Source: Cryptomeria japonica
Lineage: Eukaryota; Streptophyta; Pinopsida; Cupressales; Cupressaceae
Assembly: GCF_030272615.1 (NCBI RefSeq)
Contig: NC_081414.1
Coordinates: forward strand, 819,916,396 to 819,980,395
Length of the DNA stretch: 64,000 bases
Direction of reading: 5' to 3'
The stretch's first letter is position 1, and each line of letters begins with the position of its first letter. The notes under the pieces are model-generated. The model did not search any database. It had not been told where the DNA came from and was given only the letters and a program-made list of their open reading frames with translations. Both the position numbers and the translations under genes were made by a program. Shown in pieces: positions 1-10,600 of this stretch.

Positions 1-1403
1 AATTGAAATCCCTTATCCACCAATTTACCTACACTCAAAAGATTATGCCTTAAACCTTCCACATAATAAACATTATCAATATTGTGCTTACCATCCAATG
101 ATATAGTTCCTTTTCCCTTGATCATATATGCTTTGTCATCTCCAAATCTAACCAGACCGCCATCAAATTCTTGCAAAGAAAGAAACTTCCTTTTATCTCC
201 AATCATATGATGTGAACATCCAATGTCAATTACCCATTCATCCTTATCTTCAATTTTAGAAGCAAGTGCCTTCTCTTTAGGTACATTCTCTTCCAGTGCC
301 AGAACATCTTCCTTGATAGCCAGGAATATTCCATTGTCAGAACCACTAGCAGAGTCTTGTGTCGGTTCATCATCAGAATCAATCACATCTTCCTCATCCA
401 CTATGTAGCATGATTTGTCTTTATTTTTCTTGTACTTATACTTGTTCTGATATCCAGGGTTAGGCTTAAAAGATATTCTAGCTCTTTCTTTAAATCTTGA
501 ATTCCTTTCAGGACATCTAGATGTAAAATGACCTATCTTATTACATGCAAAACATTTAAAAGTTGTTTTTCCTTCATACTTACTTCCTACTGGTCCTTTA
601 GGTACTCTTCTAGCAAATAGGGCTTCAATTTGTTCAAATTATTCATCTTCTCTCTTCATATCATCCAATTCCTTTGTATACAAAGATTTCCAATCTTTCT
701 TGCTAGTTGATGATGTAGATGCATGAAAAGCAGGTTCAGACTTCACAGCTCCAAAAGGTCCAAATTCTTCAAGCTCAAAAGCAGATAATTTCCCAACCAA
801 GGTATCTCTATTGATAGAAGTATTAGCCATTGTTCTCAATTCATTAATTGTAGTAGCCTTCATCTTGTAAGCCGATGGTAAAGCTCTCAGAACTTTAGAA
901 ACTATTTCATCTTCACTCGGAGTTCCACCGCAACATTGAATTCCCATAACAATTTCATTTACCCTTTCCATGAATGCAGTAATCCTTTCATCTTCTTCCA
1001 TCTTCAAGTTTTCATATCTCACCCGGTAACCATCAAGTTTAGCGATCTTCACAGTAGGGTCACCTTCATTAAGAGTCTCCAACTTGTCCCATATAGCCTT
1101 TGTAGATGATTTGTCGGTTAATCCTATTATTTGTTGATCAGAAAGTGCACACAAAAGGGCTTCTCTTTCTCTACAATCATTCTCAATCTCCTTATCCAAG
1201 TTTGTTAGAGGAGGATTTCCAGATGTTGGATTATGAGGTGTTACACCATTCTCTGTGATTTCCCAAACATCTTTACCAAGACATCTCAGATGAGTCTCCA
1301 TCCAAATTTTCTATACTCTGTAATTTGTTTCATCAAGCCTAGGAAAATCTCTCCGAAAGATAACAACAAATGAACCAAATGAACTTGAACTATTAGTCAC
1401 CAT
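1..1403 (-). pseudogene. gag: Copia gag (UBN2 type) and start of protease, element A
   Basis: Reads right to left from an ATG at 1401-1403 and runs off the left edge of the window. The UBN2-type capsid region of copia Gag occupies about 1300-720 (motifs AIWDKLETL, DERITAFMERVNEIV, VSKVLRALP). A CCHC zinc knuckle (CFACNKIGHFTSRC) lies near 505-555 and would bind the RNA genome. The copia protease start (VIDIGCSHHM) lies near 185-235; the usual D-S/T-G triad reads D-I-G here. Two in-frame stops break the frame: TAG at 1311-1313, just after the N-terminus, and TAA at 639-641, between capsid and zinc knuckle. The frame continues unchanged beyond both. Gag would form the cytoplasmic virus-like particle. 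The copy is dead, but the family assignment is firm. Confidence 0.88.
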
Positions 1404-1446
1404 AGGATCTTCCTTGAGCGGTTAAGCTTGTGTAGAGAGGACCGGA

Positions 1447-1458
1447 GCTCTGATACCA
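1447..1458 (-). other. Primer-binding site of element A
   Basis: Minus strand reads TGGTATCAGAGC, the classic plant copia match to the 3' end of initiator-Met tRNA. It lies two bases inside the LTR that begins at 1461 and fixes the 5' LTR on the right-hand side. Confidence 0.9.
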
Positions 1459-1460
1459 AT

Positions 1461-1594
1461 TGTTAGACAATTCAAATAACTGGAAGACAACTGAGGGGGG
1501 GGTGAATCAGTTGTCACCAAATTACCAGAACATTAAGCAATTACAAATTTAATACCGGAACCCAAAAGATCAATACTGAAATGCATAAACCAAT
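1461..1594 (-). repeat. 5' LTR of element A, part next to the PBS (interrupted)
   Basis: Plus-strand sequence begins TGTTAGACAA and holds a G-run followed by TGAATCAGT (1493-1512). On the minus strand this is CAACTGATTCACCCCCCC...TCAGTTG, a C-rich-loop hairpin also seen in D and E. The LTR stops at 1594, where B begins, and resumes at 14766. Bases 1590-1594 (CCAAT) are the left copy of B's target duplication. Confidence 0.85.
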
Positions 1595-1941
1595 TGTATA
1601 TGGTGAAAATGGATAACAATAATAACGATATTGAAAGACTCAATGGATTCAACCACAAAACCCTAGCCTAACAACAACAAAAATCCACCATAACATATGA
1701 AGATTACCTAAGACAATGCAAATCAAATGAAATCACAAAGATTATACCATCACATGTCCAATAGGGTTTGGATCTCCCTTCTTCCTATCTCCATTGATCT
1801 TGGTTGATATATTTGCTCTCAGATTTTATGTGCACAAGAGCTCAACAAAGAACAGAATGTGGTTGCAAGTAGGATCGCATATGCCAAGTAGTCAATTGAT
1901 CAAGTGGTTAGCCAGGGTTTGATAATGAAGGAAGTATCTCC

Positions 1942-1948
1942 TTATATA
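1942..1948 (-). promoter_or_regulatory. TATA box in LTR of element B (3' copy)
   Basis: Minus strand TATATAAGG. The equivalent box in the 5' LTR is at 14373-14379, about 385 bp inside U3, where the element's own transcript should start about 30 bases further on. Confidence 0.6.
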
Positions 1949-2104
1949 GAAGACAGTATATGAAATGGAGGGATAAGATTGAGAGGTGTAAAAGGAGGTC
2001 GGCTATGATTAGAGGGTAGGTAAAAGAAATAATAAAATAATGAAAGGGGTAGGTAGTGTATGAATTAAGAGATGAATGACATGTGTCATGGGTAGAAAAG
2101 GTTA

Positions 2105-2343
2105 ATGAATTAATTAAATAAATAAAGATTTATTTAATTAATAGAAGGAGTGAGATCAATTAAATAAATAAGATATTTATTTAATTTAGGAAAAGGATAA
2201 TTTAAATAAATAAATGTATTTATTTAAATGAGAAATAAGGTTAGAAGAGGATAAATGAATTAATTAGATAAATAAAGATTTATTTAATTAATAGAAGAAT
2301 TAGGCTAAAGTAATTAAATAAATAAAATATTTATTTAATTAGG
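2105..2343. repeat. Array of five AT-rich palindromes in the U3 of element B
   Basis: Blocks near 2107-2142, 2160-2190, 2200-2232, 2261-2295 and 2313-2343 each read as an inverted repeat of AATTAAATAAATA. The 5' LTR copy (14529-14722) has four. The LTR of C has decayed versions at about 51155-51385. Strong cruciform or hairpin potential is visible; a regulatory role is inference. Confidence 0.8.
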
Positions 2344-2366
2344 CTGGACAATTTTGGGTGTCTACA

Positions 2367-2381
2367 TTTTGCCCCTCTTTG
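2367..2381 (-). other. Polypurine tract of element B
   Basis: Minus strand AAAGAGGGGCAAAA directly abuts the 3' LTR, the expected site of plus-strand DNA priming. Together with the PBS at 14003-14022 it fixes the element's orientation. Confidence 0.8.
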
Positions 2382-2615
2382 AGACAATGCGGCTTGTCGC
2401 GTTGTTTCAAAGAAGATAAGATGAACTAATACAAAGTTGCCCCAAGATGGGAATGATATGCCCCCTCGAGAGATTGGATGAAAAAATGTCTGAAAAAGAT
2501 CGCAGACAATCTCTCGATAAGAAAGATGGGATAGAATGGACTGACTGGATAAAGTGACAGAGTCACGGGATAATGAAGACTGACTCGGGAGACGAGGGCT
2601 AAGGCTAGGGTAGTC

Positions 2616-2622
2616 TATAAGA
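2616..2622 (+). promoter_or_regulatory. Possible TATA box of the antisense PMD gene
   Basis: TATAAGA lies 93 bp upstream of the proposed ATG at 2715, inside the short palindrome GTCTATAAGATAGAC. The spacing suits a start near 2650 and a short 5' UTR. No other core-promoter evidence is visible, so this is inference. Confidence 0.3.
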
Positions 2623-2894
2623 TAGACCACGAGGGAAAATAAATCCTCATTGTCATCCACACCTCCAAGAGATTAGAGTGCAGAGAGAGAAAAGAGCAGC
2701 AACAGTCAACAGTGATGGCATTGGTTCATAGATTCGATCGTGTTCGTCGATTTCAGAGGCCAGCAGATGCAGGAGAGCCAGTAAGTACCACAAAACCTCC
2801 ACGTACTTTATTGCATTTATTGTTGTCATTAATGCATGCTAGATAGGGTAATAAATGTGCTCTAGGTTAAGGTCCAAAAAATGTCAAAAACATC

Positions 2895-3150
2895 CAGGCG
2901 CGTCTGCATTGGTGCCAGGCACGTTTGTGCTCGCTAGGCATGTCTATGTTTGTGCCAGGCGCGTCTGTGCTGGAAAACGTGTTTGTGCAAAATGCGGCCG
3001 CGTCTGTGCTGTGAAGGCACGCCTATGCTGGGAAAGCACGTCTATGCAGAGCATAGGCACGTCTGTGTGCTTCAGGTGCGTCTGTGTAAAACAGGCACGT
3101 TTATGTAGTCTGTAAGCGCGTTTATGTCAGAAAACCGCGTTTGTGTCCAA
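2895..3150 (+). repeat. Interspersed CGCGTCTGTG motif array in PMD intron
   Basis: About a dozen variants of GGCGCGTCTGTG occur at 15-25 bp spacing, many reading CACGTCTATG or CGTTTATG through CpG loss. The same motif, on the opposite strand, fills parts of the gag leader of B (11995-12210 and 13430-13925) and of C. Confidence 0.75.
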
Positions 3151-3376
3151 AAATGTGAATTTGTGTCTTCTAGGTCAAATCGGCAGTTTTGTGATGAACA
3201 TACGCTGTCGATTGGATAAGCTGCTAAGAAGATACACTCAAGCAGGTCCTCTAAGGAAGACAAGGATTGCAAATAGGGCTAGGATTGACAATTCTGTGAT
3301 AGAACATACATTGCCAATTAGGAAACTACTCAAGAGGATTCACTCAAGCAGAGGCCCTAGGATAGGATAGATCAAG

Positions 3377-3773
3377 GCACTTTGTGATGAACAGTGAGTA
3401 CCAAGATATAGTACTTTGTGATGAACAGGGAGTACTAAAATATAAGCAGCACTTTGTGATGAACAGTGAGTGCAAATGTGAGTAGCACTTTGTGATGAAC
3501 AGGGAGTGCAAAACATGCAATACTTTGTGATGAATAGTGAGTACCGAAATATAAGAAACACTTTATGATGAACAGTGAGTGCAAATGTGAGGAGCACTTT
3601 GTGATAAACAAGGAGTGCAAATGTGAGCAGCACTATGTGATGAATAGGGAGTGCAAAACACGTAGTACTTTGTGATGAACAGTGAGTACCACTAGGATAG
3701 ATAGCAACACTTTGTGATGAACAGTGAGTGTCACTAGGATAGAAGCAACACTTTGTGATGAACAATGAGTGTC
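3377..3773 (+). repeat. Tandem array of 11 hairpin-forming units, about 36 bp period
   Basis: Each unit has a 25-bp core like GCACTTTGTGATGAACAGTG followed by AGTGC. Units start at 3377, 3411, 3449, 3485, 3519, 3558, 3594, 3630, 3665, 3707 and 3749. The first and last five bases pair. In eight of 11 units the stem is perfect, with three pair sets: GCACT/AGTGC, GTACT/AGTAC and ACACT/AGTGT. The other three have one mismatch. The loop (TTGTGATGAACAGTG-like) is nearly constant while the arms change together. It lies near the 3' end of the predicted PMD intron. Confidence 0.85.
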
Positions 3774-5742
3774 ACTTTGACTGACATGATTGTTTTGTTT
3801 GACTGCAGGAGTATTTGCCTATGTTGGAGTCATGGAAGAGATTCCCATCGACTCAGAGGTTGCGACCTGAGCTGACCTTCGAGGATCGAGTGGCTATTGA
3901 GGCTATGGGTCTGAGACATAGTCTGTATGTGTCTGAGTTTCGGGCGAACATGAGACTGCTGACTGCACTGGCGGAGAGGTGGCACTCCGAGACTTGCACT
4001 TTTCATTTGCCGATGGGTGAGATGATAGTCACCCTAGAGAATGTATACATGATTCTGAGGATACAGATCGATGGGGAGCTGATTCCCTATGATCAAGACG
4101 GAGACAGGAAGGCCCTGAGATGAGTGTTCCGGGACCTAGGACTGGAGATGAGGGCAGGGCATGTGGCATGGGATACCATGACACAAACAGGATTGGCACT
4201 ACCGTAGTATTGGCAGGAGTTATCAGTGGGTTCCTCTGTCCGGATAGAGCAACACGAGGGTTGGCTGTGGGTTGGGGGAGCACATTGGAGACACTGGTGA
4301 CATAGCACACCAGATATGCCTAGGGACCATACGTGCTGGCGCACCTATATTACGAGTTGCATCAGTTTGTGTACCATGGGTCAGTGGGATTGGGCTGCGG
4401 GGTCACATTGTTACAGGTGTGGGCCTATGAGCATCTACCGGTGATGAGACTGATACACTTCAGGGGCAAAGGTCACGGATGCAGTTTTGTGCATTTGTAC
4501 GACATGATCACTTCGCAGCCATGAATTGGTAGGTTAGAGCACTAGCGACGGGTTATAGATGATATTGATATGGTTATATGGAGGTCGTACCTGGGATGTG
4601 AGCAGTGGGAGGATGATGTAGTAGAGTTACCCTACACCTTCTGGAGCAGGTATCTGATTGGGTGGACGCCCTATGTACTGGAGAGGCAGCTAGTGGACAA
4701 GGTGGGCAGGCAGTTCGGCAGGATCCAACGGATGCCACGGGGTTTAGGCATGTATGCACGGACTATCAGGGATCAGGAGCAGTTTGGGCTATTACTATCA
4801 TATGATCAGGTTGTTACACAGTTAGTAGAGATGATGCCCCTACTCTGGGACATATGGCCAGAGATCGAGGATGTCGGTATGGATGCAGAGTACACAGCCT
4901 ATTAGGCCGAGCATCCATTCCCACGCCTGACGGATCCAAGAGAGCTACTAGATGGAGATGGTGGTGGGGATGGTGATGATGATGGAGATGATGGGGGTAG
5001 AGGCCGACGAAGGAGGAGGGGGGCAGTTGGAGAGAGGAGGGTGGCGCCGCGGAGGGAGGGTGGAGAGGACAGACAGGCTCGGGTGGTGGGGGGTCGCGGT
5101 GGATTGCCGTTACAGGTGCCAGTAGCACAGGGTCCCAGACAGGTGCAGGGACAGGGACATGTACAGGTATAGGTACAGCCACCAGTACAGGCACATGCAC
5201 AGGCACAGGGGCAGGCACCCGTACAGGGGGAGCCATAGGCAGAGCCACAGGGGGCTGAGGCGGAGGAGGATGAGTTGACTGAGCTGAGGGAGATCTGCCA
5301 GGGACAGGCAGATGAGATCCAGGACCTGGAGAGGGAGAGAGATAGACTCAGGAGGTGGCTCAGAGATACTGAGCGGGAGCGGGACCAGGCCATTCAATGC
5401 TACACAGAGGCTGAGACAACAGTGAGGGCTGGGAAGCAGGCGACAGAGGACACAAGGGCTGGATATGTCTATGTCATGCGGGTAGGGGAGGAGATAGGCT
5501 ACTCATGGGATCTCTATTATGGTGTAGTGCCAGCTGATCAGCGGGCGAGGAGCTTCCATAGACCATCGTAGACAGCAACAACTACGGGAGGGAGCTGGAG
5601 GAGATAGGCATCCAGCGGTGGGGTTATGGGTCCTCCACCACCACTAGATAGAGGGGACAGGAGGGATGATCCTAGGGCGGGTCCTTCGAGGGCTCAGATT
5701 CCGTCAAGGCCAGGTGGCTCTGAGGGAGGGAGTTCATCATAG

Positions 5743-7420
5743 CCGTAGAGGGTTCCTTATGTATCAATATTGTATCATTTTTGTATGATGATGTAGACAC
5801 CTGCGGGTGATTGTAGCCATATGATTTTGACATCATTGTATCATGACACTTTTGATTTACATATATGAGATGATTCTTCTTTGCGACAGCTATATGCATG
5901 TGTACCTATGTGATGCCTCTATGTGTTTCTATGATGTTTCTATGTGATGCTTATGATATGGATGCAAATATGTACATAATGAAATGCAATATTTTTGTTC
6001 TCTTATGTTTTATATATGTATGCATGATGCAAATGTGAATTTATGTAATGCAGATGAATATGATAATGCAAATGTAAATTGTGCTAACAGGTGTTGTGTG
6101 CAGGATGTGATGCAGTTGTGATATCTATATGTATGTATGAAATGCTTATATGTGGTAATGTAGGTGCAACTACATGAAATGCAAATGTTTTTTGGTGTGT
6201 CATTATACTCAGTCATGTGATAGCAGGCTATGTGGACTCGAGAAGGATGATGGAAGTCAATCAAGAAAGGGGGATGAAAGACAGAAGATATGAAAGTGAA
6301 AGAGCTTCTTGTGCATTATAATCATTGAGCTTTATTATGGCAAGTAGGTTATGACAATTGAGGCATATGTTCGACCCAGAAAGTCATTGTACCCGTTTGT
6401 ATGGAGATAAGACAGTCACAAACAAGGAATGCCCTAGTTCACACTAGACTCATAGTGTCCTCATATCCTTGGACAAGTCATAGCATTACTAAAAGACAAT
6501 CCGCAGACAGCAAATACAAATAGGTGACGATACCCCATCCTCACCTTTCTAGTCAAAGACATCTTAGAGATAAAATCTCTAGTCAGAGACATCCTGGAAA
6601 AGCTAAAAGACATGTCACCAAAAGATAAATCAAAAGAAAACCAAAACTAGACACCAACATCCACTGTAGTCATTAAGTTTAGTGTCTCTTGTCACTTGTA
6701 TAAGTCTTATTTGATTGTGGTCACAATGTTTACTTTCACAGAAAGGATAAATAGCACTGAACCATATGTTGTCTGAGTCTGTTGAAAGATTTCATTTGTT
6801 GAAGCCCATTGTTGCTGTTGTGTCTCATCTGAAATTGACTGAATCCATGAAATTGATACTTTATTGTGAAAAAGATGAAACTTTATTGTGGATTGGCGAT
6901 GCAGATGTTGCTTTATTGTGGATTGTGCGTGGATAGACTGAAGGAAGCTGGAAGAAACTGTACTCCTCGAAACATGTGATGTTCTCAGTTCCACACCCAT
7001 CACTAGACATAGGATTTGCCTTAACCACAGATAGGATCTGTTTTATTATGGATGGAAAGGGAGGTGATAAGGGAGGTTTATTATGAATGGCTAACCAATC
7101 TTGGGTAGATCAATAACAAGCCATGATGGGAATGGGTAAGTTTATTATGAACGAATAGGTTGTGAGTGTGTGCAAAGTGAAAGGATGAAAGTGAATCCTG
7201 AAGGAGGGAGGAGCAATGTCTCTATGCATGGCATTGGTGACCCACTTTTCACCATGGTACTTGTCCAGGGTGCCACCGAAGTGGTTTTCACTGTTGGACG
7301 AAATTATTTCTCTTTACTTTTTTTGTTTTATAATTTTATTTTTTTTATTTATTTATTTTTAAATTTTTTTTTGAAATTTTTGATTTTTTTGTATTTTTTG
7401 AATTAGGATATTCCAAAGAG
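5743..7420 (-). other. Non-coding 3' region of element B
   Basis: No gene is supported. From 5870 to 6230 it is simple-sequence-like (ATGCAAATG and CTATGTGATG variants). Between 6320 and 7150 a TTTATTRTGRAT motif recurs about seven times (near 6329, 6859, 6881, 6911, 7041, 7078, 7141). From 7305 to 7410 there is a T-rich stretch. The region lies between the integrase C-terminus and the antisense PMD gene. Confidence 0.6.
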
Positions 7421-7687
7421 CTATGTGTAGAACCTGCGAAGGTGCATGCTGTTGATAGGATCCTCCAAAGGTTCACCTTTTGTAGTTGAGAGCTGGTATG
7501 CCCCAAATCCATATGCTGTTGTAATGATGTAAGGACCAAGCCAATTTGGTTCGAACTTGCCCTTCTTCTCTCTGTCTTGCTGATTTTTGAGGTTTTCTCT
7601 GAGAACCAAATCACCTACCTCAAATGTGCGAAGCTTGACTTTGTGATTGTAGCTACGTTGTTGCTTGATTGAATGATGTGTAGCTCA
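7421..7687 (-). pseudogene. Integrase C-terminal relic, in frame with gag-protease of element B
   Basis: The minus strand encodes VKLRTFEVGDLVLREN, then KGKFEPNWLGPY, GAYQLSTTKGEPL and HLRRFY, the C-terminal domain of Tat-type gypsy integrases, ending at a stop at 7421-7423. This domain contacts DNA at the end of integrase; the zinc-binding and catalytic domains are missing. It is in the same reading frame as the gag-protease ORF (start 11524), separated from it by a single TGA at 7685-7687. Just upstream (about 7700-7810) lies a segment, SWTFNGASSKDFV, that resembles the N-terminus of Tat RNase H. The element thus looks like an in-frame internal deletion of pol that kept the two ends. Confidence 0.75.
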
Positions 7688-10600
7688 AGTGACTGTCTTC
7701 CTTGACGAAGGAACTGAGATAAAATTACTAGTGTGTGGACTACGTAGGCCCATATGCGTGTCACCTAAAGAAGTTTTGGCACCCCTGATAACAAAGTCCT
7801 TCGAGGAAGCTCCATTAAAGGTCCATGATGTATCGCCAGAAGGGGATGGATGTGTGGAACAAGTGGATGAGTGATGAAGGCTTATGATTGTGAAAAGAAG
7901 TGAAAGTAGGATAGCATGATGGAGACTTAGGATCAACAAGTATTCTTTTTGACTTGAAATTTTAGAACTTTTGCCCCCAATTATTTTGATATTAGGGGAG
8001 ATCAACTCTTGCTCTTTTTGGTTCATAGGATTTTTATCCTTGACTTTAATTTTTGCAGAGTCCAATAGCTTTTGATTTTGATTTGGACTAAAGAACTTTT
8101 CTTTAGTTTTGACTTTTAGATTTTTCTTTTCAAAGCTTGATTTGTGATCCTCAATTAGTAAGGGCTTTTGTAATTCTTGTTGATCCAAGTCTGGAAGTGG
8201 AGTGGAAATGGAATGAGTAGATGAAATGGTAAGGCTATATGATTTCTCAAGAGGGCTGGTGATACACTCAATAAATTCTTTGCTGGAACCACTCTTAGGA
8301 CTATTGATATCAAGAGCTGCTTGCACCATTAGAGGAGATTTACATTCAGACTTAGTAGCCACAACACTAGGTGGTTCACACCCAATTCCTTGGCATTGAA
8401 AATCATTTGTAGGTTGTTCCTGTTGACTGAATACCTTAGGAGATAATGGGAGTTGGTCAACATGAAATATATACTCACCACATCCTAGGTCTTTAATCTT
8501 GAACTTTTCTTTTAGCTTTGCTTGTTTGGATGTAGAATCTTTTAAGGATTCAGGATCCACATATGCGGATGAAGGAACAACTTCACAATTGACTGGGACT
8601 GTTATTTCTGATCGAGGTTGCAGATTGTTGCAATATATGAATGGATTTGGATCCACTTTGACAGTCACTTCAACTCCATTATGTGGAAACTTGATACATC
8701 GATGATATGTAGATGGTACTACACTCATCTCATGAATCCAAGGACGTCCCAAGAGTATGTTGTATGTGAGATCTAGATCAAGTACTTGACAAACCACATC
8801 CTTTGTAACTGGCCCAACTCTGAGAGATAAGGTGACTGTACCCTTGGATGAACGCTCTTCATCATCATATGCTTTGATAGTAATTTTGTTTGTAGAATTC
8901 ACAGCTTTGTTGGAATATCCCAATTGTTTAATAGTGCTCAATGTACAAATGTTTAGACCTGCTCCTCCATCTATCGGGACTCATTTGATTCTATGTTTGT
9001 GTATGAAGGCTTCAATGTGTAACGATGCATTATGTGGCTGACCTACAGAGGCATCATCGACTTCTGTGAATGTAAGGGAGTGTGGAATGGAAAGGTATCC
9101 CACCATGGCTTGAAACTGGTCCACGTTCAGATTAGTAGGAACGACAGTTTCTCTCAAGATTTTGTCAAGAATGGCTTTATGTGCGAGGGATATGCGTAAG
9201 AGCTCAAGGATGGAGATGAGCGTGGGTGTGTTCCGTAACTGTTCTACAAGGTCGTACTCAGGCTTGGTTGTTGAAGAAATGGTGTTTTTGGCTGGAGCAC
9301 CTTGCAAAGTGAATTTACCTCGACGGGTTGTAACATGACATTCAGAGGTAGGTTCAGAAGAAGATCCAACACCTTTTAAGACAATCTTGGGTCTCTAGGT
9401 AGAATTTTCAGGGTTTTTGTCCTTGATGAGAATGGTAGAGACGTAATTGTCCATTGAGATGTGATTGATAGTTGAATCATAGTTGTAGGATGCTCTGGTA
9501 TAGTTGGTTTGATCATCTGTGACTTTAGCTTTTCCTTTGTCATGTTTTGGGAATGGTTCCTTAAACATCTCATGTTCTTGATTGGATGAGTGCCCTTCAA
9601 TCTCAATGTCACCTCTATCAATGAGATCTTGTATGATGTTCTTCAGTCGATGACAATTTCCTGTCTTATGACCCTTGCTCTTATGAAATTCACAATATTC
9701 ATCATCATTCCACCAATTTGATTTAACCTTTGGTTCATATGGAGGAAAATCTGGAATAGTGAATACCTTGTTTGCCACTAGCTTTTTGAAAACTGACTCA
9801 AGTGGTTCTCCCAATGGAGTGTACTTCCTTCGTGATTTAGAAGTTGTTTGAGTATTCACCTGATTTGATCCAGAAAAAATGAATTTGGGTCACACTGTAT
9901 TGGCATCAACAACACCATCATTGACTATGTTCTTGTTTTTATTCCAAAATCTTGGCTTGTCTTTTCCTTTAAAGTCATCTTTGTTTTCCTTGAATATCTT
10001 AATGACTCCTTGTTCAATTAGGACCTTTTCTGTCACTAAGCCTTTTTCAATGACGTCCTTGAAGGTGGAAAAACAAGGTTTCCTTAGATCATAACCAATC
10101 TCTTTGTTAACTTTTTGGGTGAACATTTCTACCATTTGTTTTTGTGGAATTTCACAAGAGCATTTGCTAGCTAGATTCCTCCATCTTTGTAAAAATGATG
10201 AAAAAGATTCTCCATCCTTTTGCTTGGTATTGCACAAAGTAGTGACTGATATGTTTGTCTCTATGTTGTATGAGAAATGTTGGATAAATGCCTCTGCTAA
10301 GTCACCCCATGACTTAATACCAGGTGGGAGTTGGGAGAACCATTCCATAGCTTGATCGCTTAAGCTCTATGGGAATATTCTCATCAAATATGTCTCTTCT
10401 GTTGCTACCTCAATGCAAGCTGTGAAAAAATGTCTTATATGTGCCTTAGGATCCCCTTTGCTTCTGTACTTATCAAACTTAGGCATCACAAAGTGTGTAG
10501 GAAATGGAGGCATCAGAATGCTCTTGTCAAATGGATAAGGACATATGTCTCTCATTGTGTATGTTGGCTTCGGTGTATTTATGTCCTCCATTTTCTTTTG

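Larger units (their letters stand above)
1595..2366 (-). repeat. 3' LTR of element B
   Basis: 772 bp, TGTATATGG...GTCTACA on the plus strand. It contains five AT-rich palindromes (2105-2343) of the form AATTAAATAAATA-n-TATTTATTTAATT in U3, and a minus-strand TATATAA box at 1942-1948. The partner LTR is at 14026-14760; it lacks the palindrome at about 2309-2342 of this copy. Confidence 0.93.
2781..3808 (+). other. Predicted intron of the antisense PMD gene
   Basis: Starts GTAAGTACC and ends GACTGCAG, joining exon 1 and exon 2 without changing phase. The 1,028 bp are almost wholly repetitive: a CGCGTCTGTG motif array (2895-3150), two diverged single copies of the hairpin unit (about 3190 and 3295), then the tandem hairpin array (3377-3773). 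A spliced cDNA would settle it. Confidence 0.65.
2715..5742 (+). pseudogene. Plant mobile domain (PMD-C-like) gene, two exons, antisense inside element B
   Basis: Exon 1 (2715-2780) encodes 22 residues (MALVHRFDRVRRFQRP...) and ends at a consensus donor CCA|GTAAGT. Exon 2 starts after TTTGACTGCAG at 3808 and stays in phase. Exon 2 matches the plant mobile domain family: a start region (LRPELTFEDRVAIEAMGL), LLTALAERWHSETCTFHLP, GEMIVTLENVYMIL, then LERQLVDKVGRQFG and RQFGRIQRMPRGLG, a hallmark of gypsy-borne PMD-C proteins. An Asp/Gly/Arg-rich linker, a Gln/Pro repeat, a coiled coil (about 5275-5460) and a proline-rich tail ending at 5740-5742 follow. It is broken by one frameshift near 4200 and several in-frame stops (for example at 4121, 4522, 4903, 5569). 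PMD proteins are nuclear and some act in transposon silencing; the role of transposon-borne copies is not settled. Confidence 0.78.

Noticed and set aside
3340-3765. Minus-strand ORF of 141 codons with repeated HHKV/SSQS peptides
   Set aside because: It is a by-product of the tandem hairpin array; any frame through an array with a period divisible by three is open and repetitive.
3377-3773. CRISPR-like repeat array
   Set aside because: Spacers are not unique, the period varies, there are no cas genes, and the context is plant retrotransposon DNA.
4814-5397. Three overlapping Pro/His/Cys-rich ORFs on the minus strand
   Set aside because: They mirror the low-complexity acidic and Gln/Pro-coding exon of the PMD gene on the other strand and resemble no protein family.
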